From Bacteroidota bacterium (lineage in GTDB: Bacteria > Bacteroidota > Bacteroidia > Chitinophagales > Saprospiraceae), in contig JAFMDF010000032.1 of assembly GCA_017857395.1 (NCBI GenBank), positions 1-48,733 of the forward strand: a DNA stretch of 48,733 bases, in the 5' to 3' direction. The translations under genes and the position numbers were made by a program. Every line of letters starts with the position of its first letter. Within the stretch, counting starts at the first letter, position 1. The notes below the pieces were generated by a model. That model saw nothing but the letters and a program-made list of their open reading frames with translations. It was not told where the DNA came from and searched no databases. This document shows, piece by piece, positions 25,856 through 33,617 of this stretch.

Positions 25856-26395
25856 ATGAAAAAATCTAAAGTCATATTAAAGGATGAACGGTTTGCCTTA
25901 ACCATAGACCGTCTTTGTCATCAATTGATAGAAAAATATGATGATTTTAAAGATACTTGCTTGGTTGGTATTCAAGAAGGTGGGGTGTTAATGGGGAACC
26001 GAATTGTTACTCGCTTAAAAGAAATTTTAGGCGTAGACAGCTTGGAATATGGTAAATTAGATATTACTTTTTATCGAGATGATTTTAGAACCCGTATAAA
26101 ACCATTAAAAGCAAGCAGTACAGAAATGGATTTTCTGTTAGAAGGAAAGCGAGTAATTTTGATAGACGATGTACTATTTACAGGTCGTAGTGTCCATGCG
26201 GCGATGACGGCTTTACAGCATTATGGACGCCCAGAAAATGTAGAATTGTTGGTAATGGTGGACCGACGATTTAATCGACATTTACCCATCCAATCAGATT
26301 ATGTTGGACTGACAATTGATGCATTGGAGGAATCTTATGTAGAAGTAGAATGGGCGGAAATTGAAGGCAATGACCAAATTATGCTCATTGCATAA
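25856..26395 (+). CDS. pyrR: PyrR: pyrimidine regulator / uracil phosphoribosyltransferase
   Basis: PRTase-fold protein of 179 residues from the ATG giving MKKSKVILKD; upstream in-frame sequence is repeat DNA. The PRPP loop is RVILIDDVLFTGRSVHAAM (about 99-117), and YGKLDITFYRDDF is the other PyrR signature. PyrR can bind pyr mRNA and regulate attenuation and also has uracil phosphoribosyltransferase activity. It is followed at 21 bases by pyrB, so the two form a pyr operon. No clear PyrR-binding leader hairpin is seen. A TAATTTCG at 25843-25850 lies only 5 bases before the ATG; if it is a -7 element the mRNA would be leaderless. Confidence 0.93.
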   Translation: MKKSKVILKDERFALTIDRLCHQLIEKYDDFKDTCLVGIQEGGVLMGNRIVTRLKEILGVDSLEYGKLDITFYRDDFRTRIKPLKASSTEMDFLLEGKRVILIDDVLFTGRSVHAAMTALQHYGRPENVELLVMVDRRFNRHLPIQSDYVGLTIDALEESYVEVEWAEIEGNDQIMLIA

Positions 26396-26416
26396 AAAGG
26401 ATATAAGCAAAAATAA

Positions 26417-27343
26417 ATGGCTACAGAACTTAGCACAAAACATGTTTTAGGTATAAAATATCTTACCGCTGATGACATTCAATTAATTTTTGAGACGGCA
26501 GATAGCTTCAAAGAAGTCATTAATCGACCGATTAAAAAAGTCCCTTCTCTCCGAGATGTTACCATTGCCAATTTATTTTTTGAGAATTCCACACGAACTC
26601 GAATTTCTTTTGAATTAGCGGAAAAACGACTGTCTGCTGATGTGGTTAATTTTTCAGCGGCATCTTCTTCCGTCAAAAAAGGGGAAACCTTATTAGATAC
26701 CGTTAATAATATATTATCCATGAAAGTGGATATGGTCGTGATGCGGCATCCAGCGCCAGGTGCGCATTTTTTTCTATCTCAACATATTGATGCCAACATT
26801 ATTAATGCAGGTGATGGCACGCATGAACATCCTACACAAGCGTTATTGGATGCTTTTTCCATGCGAGAACAATTAGGTGATTTACAGGGTAAGAATATTG
26901 CCATTTTTGGAGATATTTTGCATTCGAGAGTTGCTTTAAGCAATATTTTTTGTTTGCAAAAATTAGGAGCTAATGTTAAAGTTTGCGGGCCTCCTACCTT
27001 AATACCAAAGCATATAGAGAAATTAGGCGTAAAAGTATCTTATAATGTGAGAGAAACCTTAAAATGGTGTGATGTTGCCAATATTCTACGGATACAATTA
27101 GAACGTCAAGACATTAAATATTTTCCTTCCATTCGTGAGTATTCCCAATTTTTCGGGATTACCAAACCAATGCTTGATAGTTTAGATAAAAAAATAGTCA
27201 TTATGCATCCTGGTCCCATTAATAGAGGGGTTGAATTGACTAGTGAAGTGGCTGATTCTGAGCATTCTGTCATTTTGCAACAGGTGGAAAATGGGGTAGC
27301 GGTGAGAATGGCGGTGTTGTTTTTGTTGGCGGCAAAGCGGTGA
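26417..27343 (+). CDS. pyrB: Aspartate carbamoyltransferase, catalytic chain
   Basis: Cytosolic enzyme joining carbamoyl phosphate to aspartate, the committed step of UMP synthesis. 308 residues, typical. Carbamoyl-phosphate loop ENSTRTRISFE (about 56-66), SSVKKGET near 84-91, HPAPGA near 113, DGTHEHPTQALLDAF, and a C-terminal IVMHPGPINRGVEL segment. It lies 21 bases after pyrR in one operon. No pyrI regulatory chain gene follows, consistent with the PyrR-regulated, unlinked type of ATCase. Confidence 0.96.
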   Translation: MATELSTKHVLGIKYLTADDIQLIFETADSFKEVINRPIKKVPSLRDVTIANLFFENSTRTRISFELAEKRLSADVVNFSAASSSVKKGETLLDTVNNILSMKVDMVVMRHPAPGAHFFLSQHIDANIINAGDGTHEHPTQALLDAFSMREQLGDLQGKNIAIFGDILHSRVALSNIFCLQKLGANVKVCGPPTLIPKHIEKLGVKVSYNVRETLKWCDVANILRIQLERQDIKYFPSIREYSQFFGITKPMLDSLDKKIVIMHPGPINRGVELTSEVADSEHSVILQQVENGVAVRMAVLFLLAAKR

Positions 27344-27476
27344 TTTTAATGATGACTAATAGCTTATTTTTGATTGTATATGAAACGTATAGAATTATAC
27401 AATTACCCAATTCTCTCAAGTACTCGCCATAATAATACCCTTTTAATTTTCCTTAAAGGGTAAAAAAGATAGACAA

Positions 27477-27497
27477 ATTTTACCGATAAGGTAAAAT
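27477..27497. promoter_or_regulatory. Candidate operator palindrome upstream of the TetR gene
   Basis: attttacc (27477-27484), a 5-base spacer, then ggtaaaat (27490-27497): a perfect 8-bp inverted repeat centred 88 bases before the TetR start. Size and symmetry fit a TetR dimer site. A related taccctttt/aaagggta hairpin lies just before it at 27436-27462. Confidence 0.45.
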
Positions 27498-27574
27498 AAT
27501 GCCTAAAAATTTATCCGTTCCCTCCCAAATTAAGTATCATTGCAAAAGATTTAAGCCAACAAAAATAATTTGGA

Positions 27575-28222
27575 TTGAATACGAAAGAAAAAATCATAGA
27601 AATAGGTATCAAAGTCTTTAATCAAAAAGGATTTGGGGCGGTTTCCATTCAAGATATTGCGAATGAATTAGGCGTCAATCGACGAAATATTGCCTACCAT
27701 TTCGCCAATAAAGAGGCCTTATTGGTAGTGATTGCTGAAGAAATGTGGGCGAAAATTGGGGTAGAGCGCAAAAAAAGAAAAGATTTTCCCTCTTTTGAAA
27801 ATTTGCAGCATGAAATAAAAATGTATGCGCAATTTCAAACAGAATACGCTTTTATTTTTAATGATTTGCATGTTATTAAACACTCAGTTTTAGAAGAACG
27901 CTTCCGTAATTTTTGTTTGGAAACCATCAGAGACCATGAAGCGGCAATTGCTTTTGCCATCAAATTGGGCAATATGCATCCCGAACCTTTCGCTGGGGCT
28001 TATTATAACTTATGCCTGTCGCTTTGGGCGTTGTCTATGTTTTGGTTACCACAACAGACGATTAGAAAAGTAAAGGATGACACTGAAGTAGCTAGAGTCA
28101 CTTGGAGTTTAATCTTACCTCATTTTACGGAGAAGGGGATTGAGTCCTTTAAAGCGTTTTATGGGGAAGCATTCTATAATAATATAGGGAAACCTTTTAA
28201 GACGGATTTGAATGTTTTTTGA
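27575..28222 (+). CDS. TetR/AcrR-family transcriptional regulator
   Basis: DNA-binding repressor of 215 residues. The N-terminal helix-turn-helix is classic: KIIEIGIKVFNQKGFGAVSIQDIANELGVNRRNIAYHFANKEALL, split over about residues 5-49. The C-terminal 160 residues are a helical ligand-binding domain, unlike its neighbours in sequence. The start is a TTG because no ATG is in frame near the conserved region. A perfect 21-base palindrome 78 bases upstream is a plausible autoregulatory operator. The genes that follow, an enoyl-CoA hydratase and an SDR, suggest that it controls acyl-CoA metabolism, as FadR-type TetR members do. Confidence 0.88.
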   Translation: MNTKEKIIEIGIKVFNQKGFGAVSIQDIANELGVNRRNIAYHFANKEALLVVIAEEMWAKIGVERKKRKDFPSFENLQHEIKMYAQFQTEYAFIFNDLHVIKHSVLEERFRNFCLETIRDHEAAIAFAIKLGNMHPEPFAGAYYNLCLSLWALSMFWLPQQTIRKVKDDTEVARVTWSLILPHFTEKGIESFKAFYGEAFYNNIGKPFKTDLNVF

Positions 28223-28272
28223 GCGGCGTTTAAGGATTCAGTAGGCGACACTAATGGTACAATTTATAAATA

Positions 28273-28362
28273 TTTGATAGGTTAACTTGTATTGTTGCGA
28301 TGTTACCGTGTTGCCTTGTTGTCGATAAAACATGGCAACAACGCAACATGGCAACCTTAAAT
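28273..28362. repeat. Intergenic repeat, family D
   Basis: Tandem gttgc/gcaac units facing each other, for example cgatgttaccgtgttgcc on the left and gcaacaacgcaacatggc on the right, giving an imperfect palindrome of about 90 bases. Related units lie at 23586-23630. Confidence 0.55.
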
Positions 28363-28422
28363 ATTAGTTGTCAATAATTTATAAATCAAACCACTAATCA
28401 CTAGTTAACCAATCACTAAAAA

Positions 28423-29241
28423 ATGAAATTATATACAAAAGAACAAGTAGCCAATATTCACGACCAAACTTTTGCTTATTTAATAGTAGAAGCAGCAGAT
28501 AATGTGCTAACGATTACCTTAAATCGAGAAAGGAAAAAAAATGCCTTACATCCGCAATTGGTCAATGAATTAGCCTACAGTTTGCATTATGCGCATTTTG
28601 AAAAAAGTATTTGGGCAATTGTGATTCAAGCCAAAGGGAATGTCTTTTGTGCAGGAGCAGATTTAAAGGCGATGGCAGGGATTATTGAGCCGAATAACTC
28701 GACGATTCCTAAGCCGAATGGTGAAATGCTAATGGGCGAATTATTCAATAAAGTGTATAAACCGACTATTGGCAAAGTCACAGGGGATGTTTATGCAGGA
28801 GGTTTTTTCTTCTTGGCAGGTTGTAATATAGTAGTGGCGCAAGATGATGTAAAATTTGGGTTGCCCGAAGTGAAACGGGGGATTTATCCTTTCCAAGTAA
28901 TGGCCGCCTTATTAAAAGTGATGCCAGCAAGAAAGGTAATTGATTGGTGTATTCGAGGCTATAATTTATCGGTACAAGCAGCAGAAAGATATGGCTTGGT
29001 TTCAGAAGTAACAGATGCCGCAAATATTGATGCAACGGTCGATAAAATTATTGCAGAACTAAAACAAAATAGCCCATCTGCTATCCGTTATGGTTTAGAA
29101 GCTTATGACCATATTCAACCAAGTGCAGCAGAACACAAATATTTATACGATATGCTGAATAAAACCATTGCGACCAAAGATGGACAAGAAGGATTGCGGG
29201 CATTTAGAGAGAAGCGGAAACCAAACTGGTCAGGAGAGTAA
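28423..29241 (+). CDS. Enoyl-CoA hydratase/isomerase family protein
   Basis: Crotonase-fold protein of 272 residues that hydrates or isomerises enoyl-CoA thioesters. Oxyanion-hole segments: KGNVFCAGADLKAMAG (about 76-91) and VYAGGFFFLAGCNIVVA (about 124-140), with FGLPEVKRGIYPF carrying a glutamate at the usual catalytic position. ERKKNALHPQL near 32 is the classic start of the family. It sits between a TetR regulator and an SDR 34 bases downstream, which fits a small fatty- or branched-acid degradation unit. Confidence 0.88.
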   Translation: MKLYTKEQVANIHDQTFAYLIVEAADNVLTITLNRERKKNALHPQLVNELAYSLHYAHFEKSIWAIVIQAKGNVFCAGADLKAMAGIIEPNNSTIPKPNGEMLMGELFNKVYKPTIGKVTGDVYAGGFFFLAGCNIVVAQDDVKFGLPEVKRGIYPFQVMAALLKVMPARKVIDWCIRGYNLSVQAAERYGLVSEVTDAANIDATVDKIIAELKQNSPSAIRYGLEAYDHIQPSAAEHKYLYDMLNKTIATKDGQEGLRAFREKRKPNWSGE

Positions 29242-29275
29242 ACAATTTTCAATTTATAATTTTCAATTTTCAAAA

Positions 29276-30085
29276 ATGTTTGGCAAAAATTTATATAAGG
29301 ATAAAATAGCATTTGTTACAGGAGGTCGAAGTGGAATTGGTTATGGGATTGCTAAAATGTTGTTACAATTAGGGGCTAAAGTGATGATTGCTTCTCGAAA
29401 AGAGGAACCCTTGGCTAAAGCTGCGGCAGAATTATCGGAATTTGGTGTGTGTGAATATATGCCCTGTGATATTAGAGAAACCACTCAAATTCAAGCAGTT
29501 GTGGCTGTGATTAAAGAAAAATTTGGTCGGTTAGATATCTTGGTAAATAATGCAGGCGGGCAATTCCCCACCTTAGCCGAAACCTTGAATGACAAAGGCT
29601 GGACTGCCGTTATTAATAACAATTTGAGTGGGACTTTCTTTGTCACCAGAGAAATGGCCAATGCTTTTTTTATTCCACAAAAATCAGGTGTAATTATCAA
29701 CATTATAGCAGATATTTATCGAGGATTTCCTGGGATGGTGCATACGGGGGCAGCAAGGGCAGGCGTAGAAAATATGACCAAAACCTTAGCTTTAGAATGG
29801 GCAGAATATAATATTCGAATTAATGCAATTGCTCCAGGAACTATTGAATCTTCTGGTTTAAAAACCTATCATCCTAAAGTTCAAGCCTCCTTTGTGGAAA
29901 GCATGAAAGAAGTCCCGCTACAACGATATGGTACGGTGGAAGATATTGCTAATGCCGTTGGTTTTATGGCAAGTGATTTGGCTTCCTATATTTCTGGTGT
30001 AACGCTTTATGTAGATGGTGCGGGTCATCTGAATGGGGATAAATTATTCTTTAGAACGTTGATTAAGTCTATTGCAACGGAGTAA
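29276..30085 (+). CDS. SDR, 2,4-dienoyl-CoA reductase-like
   Basis: Short-chain dehydrogenase of 269 residues from the ATG giving MFGKNLYKDKIAFVTGG; an upstream frame overlapping the hydratase gene is not needed. Cofactor loop VTGGRSGIGYG (about 14-24) and NNAGGQFP motif are present. The standard YxxxK is replaced by HTGAARAGVENMTKTLALEW, which is a known feature of the peroxisomal-type 2,4-dienoyl-CoA reductase branch rather than damage. With the adjacent enoyl-CoA hydratase it suggests unsaturated acyl-CoA oxidation. Confidence 0.85.
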   Translation: MFGKNLYKDKIAFVTGGRSGIGYGIAKMLLQLGAKVMIASRKEEPLAKAAAELSEFGVCEYMPCDIRETTQIQAVVAVIKEKFGRLDILVNNAGGQFPTLAETLNDKGWTAVINNNLSGTFFVTREMANAFFIPQKSGVIINIIADIYRGFPGMVHTGAARAGVENMTKTLALEWAEYNIRINAIAPGTIESSGLKTYHPKVQASFVESMKEVPLQRYGTVEDIANAVGFMASDLASYISGVTLYVDGAGHLNGDKLFFRTLIKSIATE

Positions 30086-30136
30086 CTACTAACTATTTTA
30101 GCTGCTCCAAATTATTTCCTTACTTCAATTATTTTT

Positions 30137-31177
30137 TTGCCAAAGATACTGATTATTCGTTTTAGTTCTATTGGAGATATTGTCTTGACTTCTCCTGTAA
30201 TTCGCTGTTTAAAATTGCAAACAGGGGCAGAAATCCACTATTTAACCAAACAGCCCTTTGTCGCTCTTTTAAAAAATAACCCGCATGTTTCTAAGGTGTT
30301 TGCGATTGATAAAAGAGTAGGGGAAGTCTTACCTGCTTTGCGCCGTGAAAAATATGATTACATTATTGACCTCCACCATAATCTCCGTACTTTTATTCTT
30401 AAATGTCGCTTACCTTTTGTGAAAAGTTATGCTTTTAAAAAGTTGAATTTTGAAAAATGGCTATTCGTTAATTTTAAAATAAATCGACTGCCAAAAAAGC
30501 ATATTGTAGATAGATATTTAGAAACGGTGAAATCATTAGGCGTGAAAAATGATGGACAAGGCTTAGATTTTTTTCTGCCCGAAGATTTGCTAAATTTTCA
30601 AAATTTAGTAAATCTAAAAACAAATTTCCTCCCCCCAACCCCCTCCAGAGGGGGAGAAGTCATAGAATATATTGCTTTCCCGATTGGCGCAGGTAGGAAA
30701 ACCAAAGCATTGACGATTCCGAAAATCGTACATATTTGCCAAAATATCAATTACCCAATTATTCTGCTAGGTGGAAAACAAGAAGTGCCTAAAGCAGAAG
30801 CGATTGAGACTATTATTAAAGCAACTGAGGGAGCCGAAAATATTGTTAACCTTGTCGGGAAATGTAGTCTCATAGAGTCTGCTGCCATTGTCAAAAATGC
30901 CAAGGTCGTTTTAACAGGAGATACAGGATTAATGCATATTGCCGCAGCTTTCCACAAACCAATTATTTCTATTTGGGGAAATACCGTGCCTGAATTTGGG
31001 ATGACTCCTTATTATCCAAGAGGTATGGATTTAAATACCATTATGGAAGTGAAAAATTTACCTTGTCGCCCTTGTTCTAAAATTGGTTATACCGATTGTC
31101 CTAAGGGGCATTTTAAGTGTATTGAAAATTTAGAAGTAGCGGAGCTTAAATTTCAACTAAACCAAGTTATTAAATAA
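30137..31177 (+). CDS. Glycosyltransferase family 9 (heptosyltransferase-like)
   Basis: GT-B glycosyltransferase of 346 residues transferring heptose-like sugars in LPS core assembly at the inner face of the inner membrane. N-terminal half: KILIIRFSSIGDIVLTSPVI (3-22), then YDYIIDLHHNLRT; C-terminal half: LTGDTGLMHIAAAFHKPII and IWGNTVPEFG, both typical of GT9. The start is TTG. The interdomain linker encodes the odd segment FLPPTPSRGGE at about 30625-30657, which is a G/C-rich palindromic repeat read in frame rather than normal linker. A Cys cluster (LPCRPCSKIGYTDCPKGHFKC) marks the C-terminus. Confidence 0.88.
   Translation: MPKILIIRFSSIGDIVLTSPVIRCLKLQTGAEIHYLTKQPFVALLKNNPHVSKVFAIDKRVGEVLPALRREKYDYIIDLHHNLRTFILKCRLPFVKSYAFKKLNFEKWLFVNFKINRLPKKHIVDRYLETVKSLGVKNDGQGLDFFLPEDLLNFQNLVNLKTNFLPPTPSRGGEVIEYIAFPIGAGRKTKALTIPKIVHICQNINYPIILLGGKQEVPKAEAIETIIKATEGAENIVNLVGKCSLIESAAIVKNAKVVLTGDTGLMHIAAAFHKPIISIWGNTVPEFGMTPYYPRGMDLNTIMEVKNLPCRPCSKIGYTDCPKGHFKCIENLEVAELKFQLNQVIK
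30590..30657 (+). repeat. G/C-rich palindrome inserted in frame in the GT9 gene
   Basis: ccccctc (30639-30645) and gaggggg (30648-30654) form a 7-bp hairpin flanked by the C-run at 30630-30636. A second palindrome, ctaaatttt-c-aaaatttag, lies just before it at 30590-30608. The layout of hairpin plus G/C run repeats at 45130-45162. The repeat adds whole codons and leaves the reading frame open. Confidence 0.7.
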
Positions 31178-31190
31178 TGGCTTTATTTTC

Positions 31191-32813
31191 CTACTTAGTA
31201 ATAATTCGATTACTTTTAATATCTCTTTCATATTGGCTCATCTTATAGGGTAAATTACTTAAATAACTAAAACTATTTTCTCTAAAGCTTCTATTGTCTA
31301 AAGTAGATAAATTTCTATCGCCATTAATTAATAAAAGAAAATTTTCCCTATCTCGGAATCGGTCATAGTTGACATGTGTTTTTCTGTTTTCCTGAAAATA
31401 ATTATAAAAAAACTCGAATTGCGCATCAGTTAAATGCCACTGTTCACCAGTCAAACCGATGTCCACTATTTTCTCTTTCCAAACATTGACGGCAGAATGA
31501 TGCGCCAACATCACCAAGTTATAATTCATGCTATCCAATTTTTCTAAACTTCTTTCCAGGCTTCTTTCTAGACTAAAATAAGTATAAATAACTGGACGCT
31601 GGGTATTCCAAAAGTATAGGATAGTCGGGCGATTAGCGTTCTGTTCTGCAATCCTCATCAAAATTTTCTTTCCCGTAGCATCGGACTGAATCAAAGAAGC
31701 ATTTGATGGAAATTCAAAAGGTCGCTCCTCGTAAAGAAATTGCTTCCGTGCTAAAACGGATTCCATTTTTAGAGAATCTGTTATTTCTTTCATAAATAGC
31801 GGGAAACCATTTTTTAAGAATCCTTGGTCATTTCTAATTAGATGATAATCAACTTGTTGTGCTAAGATTATATCTTTGACTTCACCAGATAAATTTTGTT
31901 TAATTTGGTCGACTTCCATTTCATAGGGATTGCAATTTGGAAAACTTTTACAGTCTTGATAAGGGGTAGTTAACCTTAATTTTGCAAACAAATATTTTTG
32001 ATAGAGCTGTAAATAATTTTGATAATTCAGGCTATTTAAGGCAGCAGGATTTTCAATGGGATAGGTTTCCCAAAAATCAAAATAGGAAGATGGGAAGCTT
32101 TCTTTTAAATCAGGACTAAATTGGCGAGGATTATGTCTTTTAAAAGCATATTTCAGATAATCCATCCCAATTCGATAATTAGTATGATTCATTATCCAAT
32201 TGGTTAGCTTTTCATCATTAGCTGTATGTTGCGCAATATATTTTTGAGTAAACCGCTCAATTCGATTCGTGATTCTAGCACGTTGCGTTTTAAATTCGTT
32301 TGGAATAAAATAGGGTAAGGTCGCATTTAATTCTACCTCAAAACTATCTCTAAACAAATTATTATAGGTAATCATAGCTTCGCTGATAGCAGCCGAACCG
32401 CCCGAAATTTGGTATTGTTTTCCATTCCATTTTTCTTGATTTGTAAAATGAAGATTTACTACTAATTCACTGCCAGGCGATACCATCAAAGGAAGTTGTT
32501 GTCGTAAGTGAATAAGCCTTACCTCTGAGACATCCTTAATTTTTACCCTAAATTCATAATTTCCCGCTGCATCAATTTTTGTAGTGTGATTGGGCATTTC
32601 AATCCCATTTCTAATGGCATCGGAGACTAAACTAACTATTTGTCTCTCTTCTAAAGAGTTGAGGTAATTCGGATTGTTGCGAATATTTTCTTCTGTTCTT
32701 AAAGGGGGAAGTTGTATGGTGCCTTTTATGATGGTTGTGGGGATAACATCTTTGTTATCGGATTGACAAGCAAGGAGGAATATTCCCAAGAGAATAGGTA
32801 AGAGTTGTTTCAT
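31191..32813 (-). CDS. Large lipoprotein with degenerate thioredoxin-like domain
   Basis: Lipoprotein of 540 residues from the ATG giving MKQLLPILLGIFLLACQSDN, with a lipobox Cys near residue 16; the longer upstream frame is not credible. The N-terminal part (about 25-130) resembles the DUF4369-type beta domain of Bacteroidota disulfide-exchange proteins. The C-terminal region has a thioredoxin-like outline, PTILYFWNTQRPVIYTYF and later NLVMLAHHS and RENFLLLINGDRNL, but the CxxC expected after the FW is absent, so it cannot do classical disulfide exchange. A short duplication, LERSLERSLEKLDS, lies within it. Role unknown; binding or scaffold function is likely. Confidence 0.7.
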   Translation of the reverse strand: MKQLLPILLGIFLLACQSDNKDVIPTTIIKGTIQLPPLRTEENIRNNPNYLNSLEERQIVSLVSDAIRNGIEMPNHTTKIDAAGNYEFRVKIKDVSEVRLIHLRQQLPLMVSPGSELVVNLHFTNQEKWNGKQYQISGGSAAISEAMITYNNLFRDSFEVELNATLPYFIPNEFKTQRARITNRIERFTQKYIAQHTANDEKLTNWIMNHTNYRIGMDYLKYAFKRHNPRQFSPDLKESFPSSYFDFWETYPIENPAALNSLNYQNYLQLYQKYLFAKLRLTTPYQDCKSFPNCNPYEMEVDQIKQNLSGEVKDIILAQQVDYHLIRNDQGFLKNGFPLFMKEITDSLKMESVLARKQFLYEERPFEFPSNASLIQSDATGKKILMRIAEQNANRPTILYFWNTQRPVIYTYFSLERSLERSLEKLDSMNYNLVMLAHHSAVNVWKEKIVDIGLTGEQWHLTDAQFEFFYNYFQENRKTHVNYDRFRDRENFLLLINGDRNLSTLDNRSFRENSFSYLSNLPYKMSQYERDIKSNRIITK

Positions 32814-32947
32814 TTTAACGGGTTTGGTAGTTTGACAAAGCTTTGTAATTGGTAGATGTGAATATAGTGAAAAATGGTGGGTAGTTTCTGTAGAAGTTTT
32901 TATTTTTGAACATTTCAAAACCACATTTGATTTTTTGAAGATATAAT

Positions 32948-33400
32948 ATGGCAATAAAATTCACCCAGAAATTAATCCTATTTTCTAATACGCTCAATAA
33001 TCATTCGAAGAAGTATCATCAATTGAATCAAAACCTTACTTCTAAAAATAGGAAAGAAAATCTAATAGAAACATTTCGAGCAATTCAAACAGTTTCTAAG
33101 GAGATGAGAGATTTACAGGCTAGTTTTATTGAACAATTTGAGGAGAATGAAAATAAACTTCCTAAGAAATGGAAATTTTTTGGATGGAGATTTGGCGAAT
33201 ATTTAGAAGTTATTATTGAACATACCTATGTGGTCGATGAATTAATTGGTACTATAGAGATAAAAGGCTTTTGGAAGCGGTTGTTTAATATTCGAAAGAC
33301 TATAAAAGTAATGGGCAAATTAGAAAAAATAACAGAAGATTGTATCGAAAAAGGTGATGCGATGAATGAATTAATTCAAACTGGAAAATATAAGGCTTAA
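32948..33400 (+). CDS. Hypothetical helical protein
   Basis: Soluble protein of 150 residues, Lys- and Glu-rich, predicted to be mostly alpha-helical with a basic N-terminus and an aromatic stretch KKWKFFGWRFGEYLEVI in the middle. No signal, membrane helix or known motif is seen. It is divergent from the lipoprotein gene with 134 bases between starts, and it is followed by a palindromic element and then by the end of smc. Codon use matches its neighbours, which supports it as a real gene. Function unknown. Confidence 0.55.
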   Translation: MAIKFTQKLILFSNTLNNHSKKYHQLNQNLTSKNRKENLIETFRAIQTVSKEMRDLQASFIEQFEENENKLPKKWKFFGWRFGEYLEVIIEHTYVVDELIGTIEIKGFWKRLFNIRKTIKVMGKLEKITEDCIEKGDAMNELIQTGKYKA

Positions 33401-33417
33401 TATTAGGATTTACGGCT

Positions 33418-33611
33418 GATTGCCTACCCTTATCTAAGGCAATCGCATAAAAAACGATATTTTAAGATTTTATCTTGAAATCAATATTTTTGACCATTGT
33501 GTGGTGTCTTATTACGTCAAAATTACGATAGTAGGACATGATAAAATCATGATTGATATTTATATGAAGTTGAAAACTTCATATATCGGTTACCGAAAAT
33601 TTTATGCGATT
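33418..33611. repeat. Nested palindromic element between convergent genes
   Basis: aatcgcataaaa (33441-33452) and ttttatgcgatt (33600-33611) are a perfect 12-bp terminal pair. Inside are gattttatc (33465-33473) with gataaaatc (33540-33548), and a hairpin of 11 bp with a 3-base loop (33561-33571 with 33575-33585). At the left edge gattgcct pairs with aggcaatc. There is no coding content, and it fills the gap up to the smc stop codon. Confidence 0.7.
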
Positions 33612-33617
33612 ATACCC

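Noticed and set aside
23586-28362. Repeated gcaac units considered as a CRISPR array
   Set aside because: Units are short, irregular and without uniform spacers, and no cas gene is present.
29276-30085. Missing YxxxK in the SDR taken as a broken active site
   Set aside because: The HTGAARAGV form is the normal state in the 2,4-dienoyl-CoA reductase branch, so it is not damage.
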